Shown: positions 8,303-18,118 of the stretch, one piece after another | Layout: every line of letters begins with the position of its first letter | Position numbering within the stretch: position 1 is the first letter of the stretch | Assembly (NCBI GenBank): GCA_015232395.1 | Contig: JADFZT010000036.1 | Span: forward strand, 1-47,690 | Reading direction: 5' to 3' | DNA: 47,690 nucleotides | Source: Magnetococcales bacterium | GTDB lineage: Bacteria > Pseudomonadota > Magnetococcia > Magnetococcales > JADFZT01 | Made by a program: the position numbers and the translations under genes | Notes under the pieces: generated by a model | What the model saw: the letters and a program-made list of their open reading frames with translations, nothing else | Database searches by the model: none | Told to the model about the DNA's origin: nothing

Positions 8303-9892
8303 TCAAAACCCCTGGGGGGCTGCATGGTTTTCGAAGCGGGTAAATTTTTTCAGGAAGGTGAGCTTGACCGCCCCGACGGGGCCGTTACGCTGCTTGGCGA
8401 TGATCGCCTCGGCCAACCCTTCCAGGCTCGGGTCGTCCTTTTTGTAGACCTCCTCCCGATAGACAAACATCACCACATCGGCATCCTGCTCAATGGCCCC
8501 GGACTCCCGAAGATCCGAAAGAATCGGTCGCTTGTCGGGCCGTTTTTCCACCTCCCGGGAGAGCTGGGAGAGGGCGATGACCGGTATGCTCAACTCCTTG
8601 GCGACCGATTTGAGCCCCCGGGAAATTTCGGAAATCTCCTGCACCCGGTTATCGCTGCTGCCGGAAGATCCGGTCATGAGCTGGAGATAATCGACCACGA
8701 TCATCTGAATATCCTTTTCCCGCTTCAGGCGTCTGGCCTTGGAGCGCAGGGCCATCACCGAAATCGCCGGGGTGTCGTCAATATAGAGCGGTGCGGCGGA
8801 AAGCTCCCCGGCGGCATTGATCAGGCGGCCATATTCGTCATCCTTGATCCAACCGGTTCGCAATCCCTGGGCATCCACCCGGGCGGTGGAGGCGAGCAGA
8901 CGCATGACCAGCTGCTCCTTGGACATCTCCAGAGAAAAAACCCCCACCCCCACCTTGTGCCCCAACGCGGCATTTTCGGCAATGTTCATGGCCAGAGCCG
9001 TCTTGCCCATGGAGGGACGCCCTGCCAGGATGATCAGATCCGATGGTTGCAGGCCAGCGGTCATCTTGTCCATATCCTCATAGCCCGAAGGCACCCCGGT
9101 GACCGCCTCCTTGCGCTCCATGAGCTTGTCGATACGCTCAAAGACCGGCGTCAGGATTGATTTTACATCATAATAGGCTGAACGCCGCTGGTCCCGCCCT
9201 TCAGCGACAGAAAAAATCCGCTGCTCGGCATCATCCAGCACCTCGTCCACCTTGCGCCGGGGATCCCGATAGACCCCTTCGACGATCCCGGTAGCCTGTC
9301 GGGCCAGCTCCCGAAGCACCGACTTGTCGTGAACCAGGCGGGCATAAGCCTTGACATTGGCGATGGCAGGGACAGTATTGACCAGTTCGGCCAAGTAAGC
9401 TGCACCACCAATGGAGGTTAACTCTTCCTGCTTTTCCAGATACTGTTTTAATATAACCGTATCCGCAGGCTCTCCCCGGTCGTCCAGGGTTTGGATCGCT
9501 TTGAAGACAATACGGTGTGCGGCCACATAAAAATCGTCTGGAGCCAGGACATCGGCCACCTGGTCCAGGGTATCGTTATCCAGGAGAATGGCCCCCAGCA
9601 CCGACTGCTCCGCCTCCATGGAGTAGGCTGGCTGTCTGGAAGCAGGACCGTCGATTCCGGCATCATATCCCATGCTGGAATAGTTCAGCTCCGGGGCCAT
9701 GTTCGGGGCCATCTCCAGGGGAGGGGCATAGGCAGCCAGGACAGAGGGATCCAGGGTGTTCAGAGCCGATGGGTCCGGAGAGATCCCAGCCGGTGGGGCC
9801 AAGGAGAGACTCTCCTGTTCCAGCCCGGTTTTTCCTTCCACCGGCAGACCGGGATCGACAGAAAACGGGGGCTCGGTTGGTATTTCATTCAT
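8303..9892 (-). CDS. dnaB: Replicative DNA helicase DnaB
   Basis: The hexameric fork helicase, 529 residues. The conserved N-terminal domain begins near residue 88 (SMEAEQSVLGAILLDND), and the RecA-like ATPase follows with Walker A GRPSMGKTALAMN and the LIVVDYLQLM-type Walker B (here MIVVDYLQLM). The C-terminal motifs SDLRESGAIEQDADVV and IIAKQRNGPVG are intact and there is no intein. About 80 Pro/Ala-rich, acidic residues precede the usual start. An internal ATG (codon 74) would give a more typical length but has no ribosome-binding site, so the long form is kept with some doubt. It is first in a two-gene unit with alr and divergent from radC. Confidence 0.95.
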   Translation of the reverse strand: MNEIPTEPPFSVDPGLPVEGKTGLEQESLSLAPPAGISPDPSALNTLDPSVLAAYAPPLEMAPNMAPELNYSSMGYDAGIDGPASRQPAYSMEAEQSVLGAILLDNDTLDQVADVLAPDDFYVAAHRIVFKAIQTLDDRGEPADTVILKQYLEKQEELTSIGGAAYLAELVNTVPAIANVKAYARLVHDKSVLRELARQATGIVEGVYRDPRRKVDEVLDDAEQRIFSVAEGRDQRRSAYYDVKSILTPVFERIDKLMERKEAVTGVPSGYEDMDKMTAGLQPSDLIILAGRPSMGKTALAMNIAENAALGHKVGVGVFSLEMSKEQLVMRLLASTARVDAQGLRTGWIKDDEYGRLINAAGELSAAPLYIDDTPAISVMALRSKARRLKREKDIQMIVVDYLQLMTGSSGSSDNRVQEISEISRGLKSVAKELSIPVIALSQLSREVEKRPDKRPILSDLRESGAIEQDADVVMFVYREEVYKKDDPSLEGLAEAIIAKQRNGPVGAVKLTFLKKFTRFENHAAPQGF

Positions 9893-10043
9893 AAGGGTTG
9901 GTCCCAGGGTTGGTCCATCAGGGGGGGTTCGACATGACAGGGCACATTACACTACGGTTGGCAACTGATCAAAAGGCGACTTGCAAAACAGGTGGTTTAA
10001 GGGCGAAATATAGATTCATTTCCTTCAAGACGGCTGACACGGT

Positions 10044-10745
10044 ATGACGGTACGGGATAAAGACGGCGGGCTGCACTATGGTCATCGGGGCCGACTGCGG
10101 CGACGGTTTCAGCAGGAAGGGCTGGAAGGGTTCGAGGATCATCAAGTCCTGGAACTTCTGCTCTTCAACGCCCTGCCCAGGCAGGATACCAATAAAATCG
10201 CCCATCGGCTGCTGCAACGATATGGCTCCCTCTCCGCCGCCCTGGAGGCAGACCCCAAGGATATCGCCACCATTCCGGGCATGGGGCAGGCTGCCGCCGC
10301 CTTTCTCAGCCTCATTCCCCCCTTGACCCGCTACTACCTCACCGATCGATCCAAGCGGATCAAAAAGCCCCTGAACGAAATTCACCGCAGCCTCAACTAT
10401 GTCATCCCCCTCATGGCAGGCCGCACCGAAGAGGTGTTCTACGTCCTCTGCCTCGACAGCCAGTGCCGCCTGCTCTTCCCGGCCCTCATCAGCCACGGTA
10501 CAGTCAAGGAGGCTCTGGTTCACCCCCGTCATGTGGTGGAAGCCGCTTTGCGCCACAAGGCAGCCAGCGTCATTCTGGCCCACAACCACCCCTCAGGCCA
10601 CCCGGAACCCTCCCGCTCCGACATCCAATTTACCCAGCTCCTGCAGAGATCGTTGATTCCCATCGGTATTCGGGTGTTGGATCACATCATCGTCACCGGC
10701 AACGAAGGCATCTCCATGGCCCAGGAGGGGTTTTTGGATGATTGA
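10044..10745 (+). CDS. radC: RadC-family JAB/MPN domain protein
   Basis: A 233-residue protein with a helix-hairpin-helix at about 74-90 (IATIPGMGQAAAAF) followed by the JAMM-type metal site HNHPSG (H180, H182) and D193 in SRSD. RadC proteins are widespread, but their biochemical role is unsettled: the original link to DNA repair in E. coli was withdrawn, and phage and plasmid versions act in anti-restriction or recombination contexts. Length is typical for the chromosomal form. It is transcribed divergently from dnaB across a 150-base spacer. The ribosome-binding site is weak. The name reflects the family, not a proven activity. Confidence 0.9.
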   Translation: MTVRDKDGGLHYGHRGRLRRRFQQEGLEGFEDHQVLELLLFNALPRQDTNKIAHRLLQRYGSLSAALEADPKDIATIPGMGQAAAAFLSLIPPLTRYYLTDRSKRIKKPLNEIHRSLNYVIPLMAGRTEEVFYVLCLDSQCRLLFPALISHGTVKEALVHPRHVVEAALRHKAASVILAHNHPSGHPEPSRSDIQFTQLLQRSLIPIGIRVLDHIIVTGNEGISMAQEGFLDD

Positions 10746-11452
10746 TGCCCGTCTCGGGACCAGCCGGTCGCGACTGCCGGGGCTTGGTATCCTGTTTTTC
10801 CTGAAAATTCACCTGTACTTCGACTCGTCGGTTAAGCAAAATATACTTAACTGTAAAAAGTAAATTCAAACCAATCAAACCAAAATGCGGTTTTTCTCCC
10901 AAAATTCGATTCAATCCTGTTATCCTGACACAAAAAATTGTTTGGCCTTTTAAAAAACAATCGAAATATTCGGTTACTTTATCTGACATCAAGGCATGAA
11001 TACCATCAGAGCAAAATCCACCCCAAAGGTAGAAGGGTAGCTGGAATCCCCGCTCCCTTTGGCAGCAAAGGTCCGGGGTGTTGGATGCTCCATGTTCAGA
11101 TATAGCAGGCCTAACTAAAAATTGGACACTCCTCCCTGACTCGTCATCCCCGCGAAGGCGGGGATCCAGGGAGATAATCATGGCCCTCAAGGAAAAAACA
11201 AATCTTCAGTAAGGGCGGAATTTTGTTGAAAGTGAAACAAGATTTGGAAAGGTTCGTGTCGGCCCCTCTGGATTCCCGCCTTCGCGGGAATGAAGGCAAA
11301 AGTGCAACGGCATATGTCCAATTCTTGATTCGAATTGCTATAAAATGGCGAGAGGCTAAACTCCAGGCAGACCACGCTTTCCAGTTTATTCCGGAACAAG
11401 GTTCGCTTTTTTTCAACCTCTCTGGACCAATACTGACCCAACCTCAAGGTTC
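10746..11452. other. Long intergenic region: AT-rich tract plus MITE copy
   Basis: About 700 bases without a credible gene. Bases ~10790-11000 are clearly more AT-rich than the neighbours, with no open frame of good codon use. Bases 11101-11342 are a MITE-like element, listed separately. The last ~100 bases should hold the promoter for the hybrid kinase, whose ATG at 11453 is preceded by AAGG. Confidence 0.6.
11101..11342 (+). mobile_element. MITE-like element, copy 1 (242 bp)
   Basis: Bounded by TATAGC at the left and GCTATA at the right, with imperfect terminal inverted repeats that share AATTGGACA about 20 bases in. The same element occurs inverted at 45221-45463, collinear along its whole length with only scattered substitutions. 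Inside are two GC-rich palindromes of the widespread CCCCGCxxxxGCGGGG type (near 11148 and 11273). It has no coding capacity. The flanking TA is compatible with TA-targeting transposases such as IS630/Tc1 relatives (inference). Confidence 0.75.
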
Positions 11453-14400
11453 ATGGCCCAGCAACCACACACCCAACAGCCGGGAGAGGCCATCGATTCT
11501 CCCCGACAACGCCGATCTCCCCTGCACAAGGGAATAACCATCCTGTTGCTGGGGATGGCGCTCATCGGCAGCTACTGGGTTTCCCTCAACAACTATCTCC
11601 TCTTCCACAGCCTGGCCGAAGGGTTCAGCATTGTGGTCGCCATCGGCATTTTCATGGTGGCCTGGAACACCCGCCGATTTCACGACAACCATTTTTTTCT
11701 GTTTTTGGGCATCGCTTATCTTTTCATCGGCATTCTCGATCTTTTTCACGCCCTGGCCTACAACGGTATGGGTGTTTTTCCCGATCGCGGTCCCAACCCG
11801 GCCACCCAGCTCTGGATTGCCACCCGCTATCTGGAGGCTCTCTCCCTGCTCATCGCCATTCCCTTTCTGAAACGCACCTTTCAGGGAGAATGGCTGCTGT
11901 TTCTCTATACCGTTGTAACGGGGCTGTTGCTGTTTTCGATCCTGGTCTGGGACATTTTTCCCGACTGCTTCGTTCCGGGTCTGGGGCTCACCCCCTTTAA
12001 AATTATCAGCGAATATGCGATCAGCATGATTTTGCTGGCCAGCCTCATGGCGCTCTTCAACCATCGCCATGGGCTGGACCGGGAAGTGTGGCGGCTGTTG
12101 GCGGGTTCGATTCTCCTCACCATCCTGGCCGAGATGGCTTTTACCTTTTATATCAGTGTATTTGGCTTTTCGAATTATATCGGCCACATGCTCAAGATCG
12201 GCTCCTTTTATCTCATCTACCTGGGGGTGATCAAAAAAGGCCTCAACCATCCCCTGGAGGTGCTCACTCATGATTTTCGCCGTAGCGAGGAAAAATTCCG
12301 GGCCATCTCCCAATCTGCCCGGGAGGCGGTGATCTCCATCAACGAACGGGGTCAGGTCACCTTCTGGAACAACGGCGCCGTCACCATCTTCGGTTTTCCC
12401 CCGGAAGAAATTCTCGGTCAATCCCTGGACCGGATCATCCCGAAAAGATTCCGCCTGGCTCACAATCAGGCACTCCTGCGGGCCAACACGTCGGGGCAGA
12501 CCCGGCTGGCTGGCAAGGTGGTGGAGCTTTTTGGTGTGCGCAAAACCGGTGAAGAGTTTCCCATCGCCATCTCCATCGTCTCCTGGGCGGTGGAGGGGGA
12601 GCGCTCCTATTCTGCCATCGTTCGGGATATCACCGAGCGCAAACAGCTGGAGGGAGATCTTAAAAAATTTCGCCATCTGATCGATCAATCCCGGGATGCC
12701 ATCTTTGTGATCGATCCCGATTCCGGGCAATTTTTGGACGCCAACCATTCCGCTGCCGCGCACCTGGGATACAGCCGGGAGCAACTGCTCACCATGAGGG
12801 TCATCGATATCGATGGGGCAATCACCTCACCCGAGCAGTGGCAGGACCATGCAAACCAACTGAGAGAGGTCGGCGATCTGGTTTTCGAAGGAACCCATAC
12901 CCACCGGGATGGTCACAAGATTCCCGTGGAAATCAGTGTCCGCTATCTCCACACCCCGGACAAACCCTATCTGGTGGCTTCCAGCCGGGACATCACCGAG
13001 CGAAAAAAACTCGACCAGGAGCGGGATGACACCCAAAAACGCCTGAAGCATCAACGGGAAACTTTGCTGCATTTGGCCAAAAACCGGGAAATCATGGCCG
13101 GTGATCTCAGCCAATCGATCCGCCTGATCACCGAAGCCGCTGCCCGGGGGCTGGGGGTGGGGCGGGCCAGTGTCTGGCTCTACAGCGAAAACCGTACTGC
13201 CATTCGGGCATTGGATCTTTTCGAAGTTCAAACCGGGGCCCATTCAGGGGGGCAGGCGCTCTTTAAAAAAGATTTTCCAGGCTATTTCAGCGCCATGGAA
13301 GATGACCGCATCATTGCGACCAACGACGCCCAAAGGGATCCCCGAACCTTGGAATTTCGGGATCCCTATCTGATTCCCAACGGCATCTCCGCCCTGCTCG
13401 ACGCCCCGATTCGCTCCCAGGGGGATACCATCGGCGTGGTGTGTCACGAACATCTGGGCCAACCCCGCACCTGGACCACCGACGAACAACATTTTGCCGG
13501 TTCCATCGCCGACATGGTGGCCCTGGCCATGGAAGCGAGCCACCGCCTGGAAGCCGTGGTCCGACAAAACAACCAGCTGGCCTTTCAGCAAACCCTGATG
13601 GAAACCATCCCGGTGCCGATTTTTTTCATGGACACCGAAGGGCTCTATCTGGGCTGCAACAAGGCCTTCGAACTTTTTCTCAAGGAGTCCCGGGAAAACA
13701 TCATCGGCAAGACGGTTTTTGAGACCGCCCCCAGGGATCTGGCCGAAGAGGCCCATGGCAAGGATGGGGAGTTGCTTTCAACCGTGGGTGTTCAGGTCTA
13801 TGAATCGGAATTTCAGGATGCCCGGGGGGAGCGCCACAACGTCATCTTTCACAAGGCCTCCTATACCGATGCCGGTGGTCGAATCAGCGGCCTGGTGGGG
13901 GTGATTCTGGATATCTCCGAACGCAAGCAAATGGAGCGTTCACTCCTGAAAGCCTCTGAGGAAGCCAAGGCCGCCAACCTGGCCAAAAGCGCCTTTCTGG
14001 CCGCCATGAGCCACGAAATCCGCACCCCCCTCAACACCATTCTCGGCATGAATGAACTGCTCGTGGAGAGCCAGCTCAATCCCGATCAAAACCACTATGT
14101 GGATATCTCCCTGCGCTCCGGCAAGGCGCTCATGTCGCTGATCAACGACATTCTCGACCTCTCCAAAATCGAAGCCGGACAGATGGAGCTTTATCTGGCT
14201 CCCTTTGATTTTGGCAACCTTCTGCAAAACATCATCGACATCCTCTCGGTCCGGGCCAAGGACAAGGGAATCGATCTGAAATCCCGCATCTCCCCCAACA
14301 TTCCCTTGACCGTCCGGGGGGATCAGCAACGTTTCCAGCAGGTGCTCATCAACATCATCGGCAACGCCATCAAGTTTACCGAAACCGGCTCGGTGGTGGT

Positions 14401-15157
14401 CAAGGCGGAACCGGAAACCGATGGCCGTCTTCTGCTCTGTGTCACCGACACCGGAATGGGTATTTCCGAGGCCAACCAGGAGGTGATCTTTGCCCCCTTT
14501 TCCCAGGCGGACAGCAGTGTCGCCGGTCGCTTCGGGGGGACTGGTCTGGGGCTTGCCATCAGCCGTCATCTGGTCCATCAGATGGGGGGGGAAATCTGGG
14601 TCAAAAGCCAGGAAGGGAAGGGGAGTTCATTCTGTTTTACCGTCCGCTTTCCCGCCGTTGATAGCCCTGAAACGACCACCTCCACGACCCTTTCGGAGCG
14701 GCGGGCGCTGAATCGGGATTTTTTAAAAAAGGTCGGGGTGGCCAAGGCCCTGTCGATTTTGCTGGTGGAAGATAATCCGGACAACCGCCTGCTGGTCAAA
14801 GCCTTCCTCAAAAAAACCGCCCACCAAATCACCTATGCTGAAAATGGCCAGATCGCCTTGGAAAAATTTAAAACCGGCCACTTCCATCTGGTTTTCATGG
14901 ATATTCAGATGCCGGTCATGGATGGCTACACCGCCACCATGAAAATACGTGCCTGGGAAGCACAAACCCGAGCCAAACCCACCCCCATCATCGCCCTGAC
15001 CGCCCATGCCATGCGGGAGGTTTCAGAGCGCAGTCGGGTGGCGGGCTGTGATTTTCATCTCCCCAAGCCCATCTCCAAAGGGCGGCTTTTGGGCATTTTG
15101 GATCGCTTTTCCCGGATTCATTCAACCGATACCGGGGATAGGGAAAAGGCGGGCTGA
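11453..15157 (+). CDS. Hybrid sensor histidine kinase: MASE3, PAS, PAS, GAF, PAS, HisKA, HATPase, REC
   Basis: A 1234-residue membrane-bound hybrid kinase. Residues ~25-265 form a multi-helix MASE3-type sensor (with LDLFHALAYNGMGVF and LWIATRYLEALS). Two PAS domains follow (about 272-395 and 402-520), each ending in a DITERK-type linker, then a GAF domain (545-700) and a third PAS (706-825). The kinase core has the phosphoacceptor His854 in SHEIRTPLN, the N-box around IIGNAIKFTETG and G-box DTGMG. The C-terminal receiver has its phosphoacceptor Asp1150 in FMDIQMPVMDG. No output domain is attached and no response regulator adjoins it, so it must signal to a partner elsewhere, possibly one of the stand-alone receivers at 19711 or 47052 (inference). 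The signal is unknown. Confidence 0.92.
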   Translation: MAQQPHTQQPGEAIDSPRQRRSPLHKGITILLLGMALIGSYWVSLNNYLLFHSLAEGFSIVVAIGIFMVAWNTRRFHDNHFFLFLGIAYLFIGILDLFHALAYNGMGVFPDRGPNPATQLWIATRYLEALSLLIAIPFLKRTFQGEWLLFLYTVVTGLLLFSILVWDIFPDCFVPGLGLTPFKIISEYAISMILLASLMALFNHRHGLDREVWRLLAGSILLTILAEMAFTFYISVFGFSNYIGHMLKIGSFYLIYLGVIKKGLNHPLEVLTHDFRRSEEKFRAISQSAREAVISINERGQVTFWNNGAVTIFGFPPEEILGQSLDRIIPKRFRLAHNQALLRANTSGQTRLAGKVVELFGVRKTGEEFPIAISIVSWAVEGERSYSAIVRDITERKQLEGDLKKFRHLIDQSRDAIFVIDPDSGQFLDANHSAAAHLGYSREQLLTMRVIDIDGAITSPEQWQDHANQLREVGDLVFEGTHTHRDGHKIPVEISVRYLHTPDKPYLVASSRDITERKKLDQERDDTQKRLKHQRETLLHLAKNREIMAGDLSQSIRLITEAAARGLGVGRASVWLYSENRTAIRALDLFEVQTGAHSGGQALFKKDFPGYFSAMEDDRIIATNDAQRDPRTLEFRDPYLIPNGISALLDAPIRSQGDTIGVVCHEHLGQPRTWTTDEQHFAGSIADMVALAMEASHRLEAVVRQNNQLAFQQTLMETIPVPIFFMDTEGLYLGCNKAFELFLKESRENIIGKTVFETAPRDLAEEAHGKDGELLSTVGVQVYESEFQDARGERHNVIFHKASYTDAGGRISGLVGVILDISERKQMERSLLKASEEAKAANLAKSAFLAAMSHEIRTPLNTILGMNELLVESQLNPDQNHYVDISLRSGKALMSLINDILDLSKIEAGQMELYLAPFDFGNLLQNIIDILSVRAKDKGIDLKSRISPNIPLTVRGDQQRFQQVLINIIGNAIKFTETGSVVVKAEPETDGRLLLCVTDTGMGISEANQEVIFAPFSQADSSVAGRFGGTGLGLAISRHLVHQMGGEIWVKSQEGKGSSFCFTVRFPAVDSPETTTSTTLSERRALNRDFLKKVGVAKALSILLVEDNPDNRLLVKAFLKKTAHQITYAENGQIALEKFKTGHFHLVFMDIQMPVMDGYTATMKIRAWEAQTRAKPTPIIALTAHAMREVSERSRVAGCDFHLPKPISKGRLLGILDRFSRIHSTDTGDREKAG

Positions 15158-15194
15158 AACCAAAACCATTTGGCCCGCTTACCTCTTGGCCCAC

Positions 15195-16574
15195 TCAACT
15201 CAGCTTTTGCAAAATGGGCAAAAGCTCCCTGGCCTTGGGCCCCACCAAGACCACCACCCTGTTTTCCGGTTGGGTCAATGCCCGGGCCAGCTGGGGCAGC
15301 GCCAAAGGATCCACCGCCTGGATACACTCCCAGGAGCGGGAAAAAGGCTCCTGGATCTCAAACAGCGGATCAGCCACATACCGCTCCATCATCTCCGAAG
15401 GGCGATCCAGCGCGCTCATCAACCCGGCCCGCCAACGGGTGATCAACCGCTGCCACTCCGCCTCCGGGGGGGGAGCCTCTCCCAGACGATCCAACTCCGC
15501 CATCAGGGCCAGATAGACCTCCTCCAGATTGTCCGGAGAAACCGAAGCCCCCACCTCCAGAGCGCCGGTATCGGAATGGAGGGTCATGGAGGCCCAAACG
15601 TCATACACCAAGCCCTTTTTTTCCCGTACCGTGGATTGCAGTCGGGAGGAAAAACCGTCGTCCAGGAGGCGACGTAGCGCGGCCACGGGATGATAGTCAC
15701 AGCTGCGCAGGCCACCGGTCCGAAAGGAGATGGTCAGGCCGAATTGTGCGGTCTGGTCGTTCACCGCCACCCAGTGGGGGCCGACAGGCATGGGGGGGGG
15801 GAGGGGGGGCAGAGCCAGGGATCCCGCCCCGGGATAGAGCTTGGGCGCCGACGGCAAGCTGCCCAACACGCGATCACAAAGAGCCACTGCCTGCCCCTGC
15901 TCCACAGGCCCGAAAAAGGCGATAGCCATGTTGGAAGCACAATAATAGTTGCCCAAAAAACGCCTCAAAGCGGCCTCATCAATCCCGGCCAAGCTTTCCC
16001 GGGTGCCCAATATGGGGCGCGCCAAGGGGTGTTCGGGCCAGAGCTTTGCCCCAGCCAACACCCCCATGTTGGTCATCTCCCCCTGGTCGTTTTCATCCTC
16101 CCGCATCTCCGCCAGCACCACCTTGCGTTCGGTCTCAAGCCCAGCCAAAGCGGGCTGGGTAAACATTTCACAAAACAGCTCCAAAGCTTCATCCAGATGC
16201 TCCGGAGGCATGGTGATCCAGTAGGCGTTGGTCTCCTGCCCGGTGGCGGCATTCATGTCAGCAGCCAGGGATTCCAGCTTTTCGTGAAAGCGGGTGGGGT
16301 CGGGAATGGAAGCGATCCCCTTGAAAAGCATATGCTCCAACAGATGGGCAATCCCGACCTCCTCTTCCCGTTCAAAGCGGGAACCGGCCCGCACAAAAAG
16401 GGTCACCCCCACTTCGTGGAGCCAGGGCATGGGAAAGGTGGCGACCATCAGACCATTATCGAGTCGGCTCCGCTGAAACCGGGGCTCGGGTATGGGCAGC
16501 GCCGAAAATGGAGACCTGGCAAGAGAGGGAGAATTTTTCATGGATGGCTCTGATTTGGATCGATTTTGGGCCAT
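15195..16574 (-). CDS. M16 family zinc metallopeptidase
   Basis: A 459-residue protein of the pitrilysin/processing-peptidase family. The inverted zinc motif is HLLEH (H77, E80, H81), with the third ligand glutamate E156 in LAEMRED exactly 74 residues further on, so the site is complete. The C-terminal M16 domain (about 210-440) has no metal site, as usual for half-enzyme pairs. Many bacteria encode two adjacent M16 proteins, one of them inactive; here only a single gene is present. An internal ATG at codon 12 is a possible alternative start. No signal peptide is obvious, so cellular location and substrate are uncertain. Convergent with the hybrid kinase. Confidence 0.9.
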   Translation of the reverse strand: MAQNRSKSEPSMKNSPSLARSPFSALPIPEPRFQRSRLDNGLMVATFPMPWLHEVGVTLFVRAGSRFEREEEVGIAHLLEHMLFKGIASIPDPTRFHEKLESLAADMNAATGQETNAYWITMPPEHLDEALELFCEMFTQPALAGLETERKVVLAEMREDENDQGEMTNMGVLAGAKLWPEHPLARPILGTRESLAGIDEAALRRFLGNYYCASNMAIAFFGPVEQGQAVALCDRVLGSLPSAPKLYPGAGSLALPPLPPPMPVGPHWVAVNDQTAQFGLTISFRTGGLRSCDYHPVAALRRLLDDGFSSRLQSTVREKKGLVYDVWASMTLHSDTGALEVGASVSPDNLEEVYLALMAELDRLGEAPPPEAEWQRLITRWRAGLMSALDRPSEMMERYVADPLFEIQEPFSRSWECIQAVDPLALPQLARALTQPENRVVVLVGPKARELLPILQKLS

Positions 16575-16780
16575 GACAAGATCCGCAAAGTCGGATTGAT
16601 TATAAGGATGGCAGGCGCTTCACCGCCGAAAGAGTATACCCCGATCCTCTCCCGGGAAAAGGCGTTGTGATCAGGGAGGGTGCCCGTTTGGATGCTGGTG
16701 TTTAAAGTGATTGATTTAATAAGAAAAAAACACCCCCATATTCACCCCCCCAAACCCTGGGAGCCAGCCGGAATGATTCT

Positions 16781-17452
16781 TCAGGAAAACGGACTCAAGC
16801 GCCCCCCTTCCAGGCGATAAATCTCCTCGGCAAACAGCTTGGCCCGCTGGGGTCGGCTGGTAAAAGCAATCAAGCCCCCTGCCTTTGCCGCCACATAATC
16901 CCCCAACCTGGCCGCCATCTGCCCCTCCCCCCTTTCGGAGAGCCACCCCCCCGGCTCATCCAACAACAGCAATCGGGGATGGTTGGCCATCACCGCAGCC
17001 CAAGCCACCCTGGCCCCTTCAGCTGCGGACAATCCCGCCAAAGAGCGTTTGATATCCCCCCCCCCAAGCCCGGCCAGGGTCAATGAGTCGGCCACGCGCT
17101 GATGGAGATTTTCCCCGGAGAGACCCAGGCTGGCTGGTCCCAGGGCCACCTCTTCCCCCACCCGGGGGGTTAAAAATTGCCGGGTGGGATCACCAAAAAG
17201 CAGTCCCAGCCGTCGAACCCGCTCCCTTTGGGGGACTAAGATCAGAGGCTCCCCCATGAGCAAAATCTGCCCACTCTCCACAGCCAGAAGCCCCGCCATC
17301 ACCCCCATCAGCGTGCTCTTACCACTCCCTTCCTCTCCCAGGATCGCCAGGCGCTGCCCTTGGTTCAGGGTGAGTGACACCCCATCCAAAAGGGGATCCC
17401 CCCCTCCGGGCCAGGCAAAAACCACCTCCTCCAGTGTCATCAACGCGTTCAT
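16781..17452 (-). CDS. Orphan ABC ATPase of CbiO/EcfA type
   Basis: A ~223-residue ATP-binding subunit. The ATG at 17450-17452 is preferred over an upstream TTG at 17488. Walker A is GEEGSGKST (39-47). The Q-loop region LGLLFGDPTRQFLTPRVGEE matches ATPases of cobalt/nickel (CbiO) and energy-coupling-factor vitamin transporters. Walker B is RLLLLDEPGG. The signature motif is degenerate, LSAAEGARVAWA in place of LSGGQ. No membrane (CbiQ/EcfT) or substrate-binding subunit lies in this window, so the partner must be elsewhere or the protein has another use. It runs opposite to the small gene at 17735. Confidence 0.82.
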   Translation of the reverse strand: MNALMTLEEVVFAWPGGGDPLLDGVSLTLNQGQRLAILGEEGSGKSTLMGVMAGLLAVESGQILLMGEPLILVPQRERVRRLGLLFGDPTRQFLTPRVGEEVALGPASLGLSGENLHQRVADSLTLAGLGGGDIKRSLAGLSAAEGARVAWAAVMANHPRLLLLDEPGGWLSERGEGQMAARLGDYVAAKAGGLIAFTSRPQRAKLFAEEIYRLEGGRLSPFS

Positions 17453-17734
17453 CTTAGGGAGTGGAGCATGGGACCAAAGTGTCGTCAAGGTGGGGCGCGA
17501 ATTTGCCGATCATTATAGTAAGGGCCGATTTTTTTAACCCTGAACCAAGTGCTTGGCGGGAAATACAGAAAGTCGGCCCTGGAAAAGAGTGGCTGGGAAG
17601 AGTGAAAAAAAGGATTGATTTTATTTATTGGCCTATCTTTTGCGACGCTTCATCCCATGGATACCATCAACTGGCAGAATCCCTTTCCTTCTGGTACGAC
17701 CATCCTCCAGCAGGAAATAAATGGAGCCGAAACC

Positions 17735-17935
17735 ATGAAATATGCAGTTGAATTTTTTGACGGCACACAGACCGGCTGGTTATGGATGGATCAGGAGGAT
17801 GTACCGGAACTCTTGCGCCAGTCCCATCAGGCTGGATTGATGCTCTTCAAAGCCAAGGTGCTTCGGGTGGTACCGGAGAGGGAGTGGCGACGCATGGAGG
17901 CGCACATGCCGGCAGCCCAACCCATGATGGTGTGA
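17735..17935 (+). CDS. Small hypothetical protein (66 aa)
   Basis: A short gene beginning MKYAVEFFDGTQTGWLWMDQ. The ATG at 17735 has GGAG eight bases upstream; the frame stays open 40 codons further up, but that part reads poorly. The product is soluble, with a beta-rich start and a charged amphipathic helix (VPEREWRRMEAHM), and no cysteines or membrane segment. It sits alone between divergent and convergent neighbours at the left edge of the magnetosome region. No family recognised. Confidence 0.6.
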   Translation: MKYAVEFFDGTQTGWLWMDQEDVPELLRQSHQAGLMLFKAKVLRVVPEREWRRMEAHMPAAQPMMV

Positions 17936-18118
17936 CCCCTTGGCTGGACACCAACTCTTTGGGCAGGAGCGTCCTGAAGTGTGGGGGAGGGGGCGTTACG
18001 ATCGACTGATCCAATATCCAGTCATCGGTTATCCACCTTAAGCTGCTGGTGTCCACCCCACGCCCTGACTTAAGGGCCACTCTCCCAAGCGCCCCTCCCA
18101 AACGCCCATCCCCCCGAG

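Noticed and set aside
9969-10589. Leftward 206-codon open frame
   Set aside because: It lies opposite radC, whose HhH and JAMM motifs are intact; it is only an antisense shadow.
11444-12784. Leftward 446-codon open frame
   Set aside because: It is antisense to the hybrid kinase, with composition typical of a shadow frame and no domain signature.
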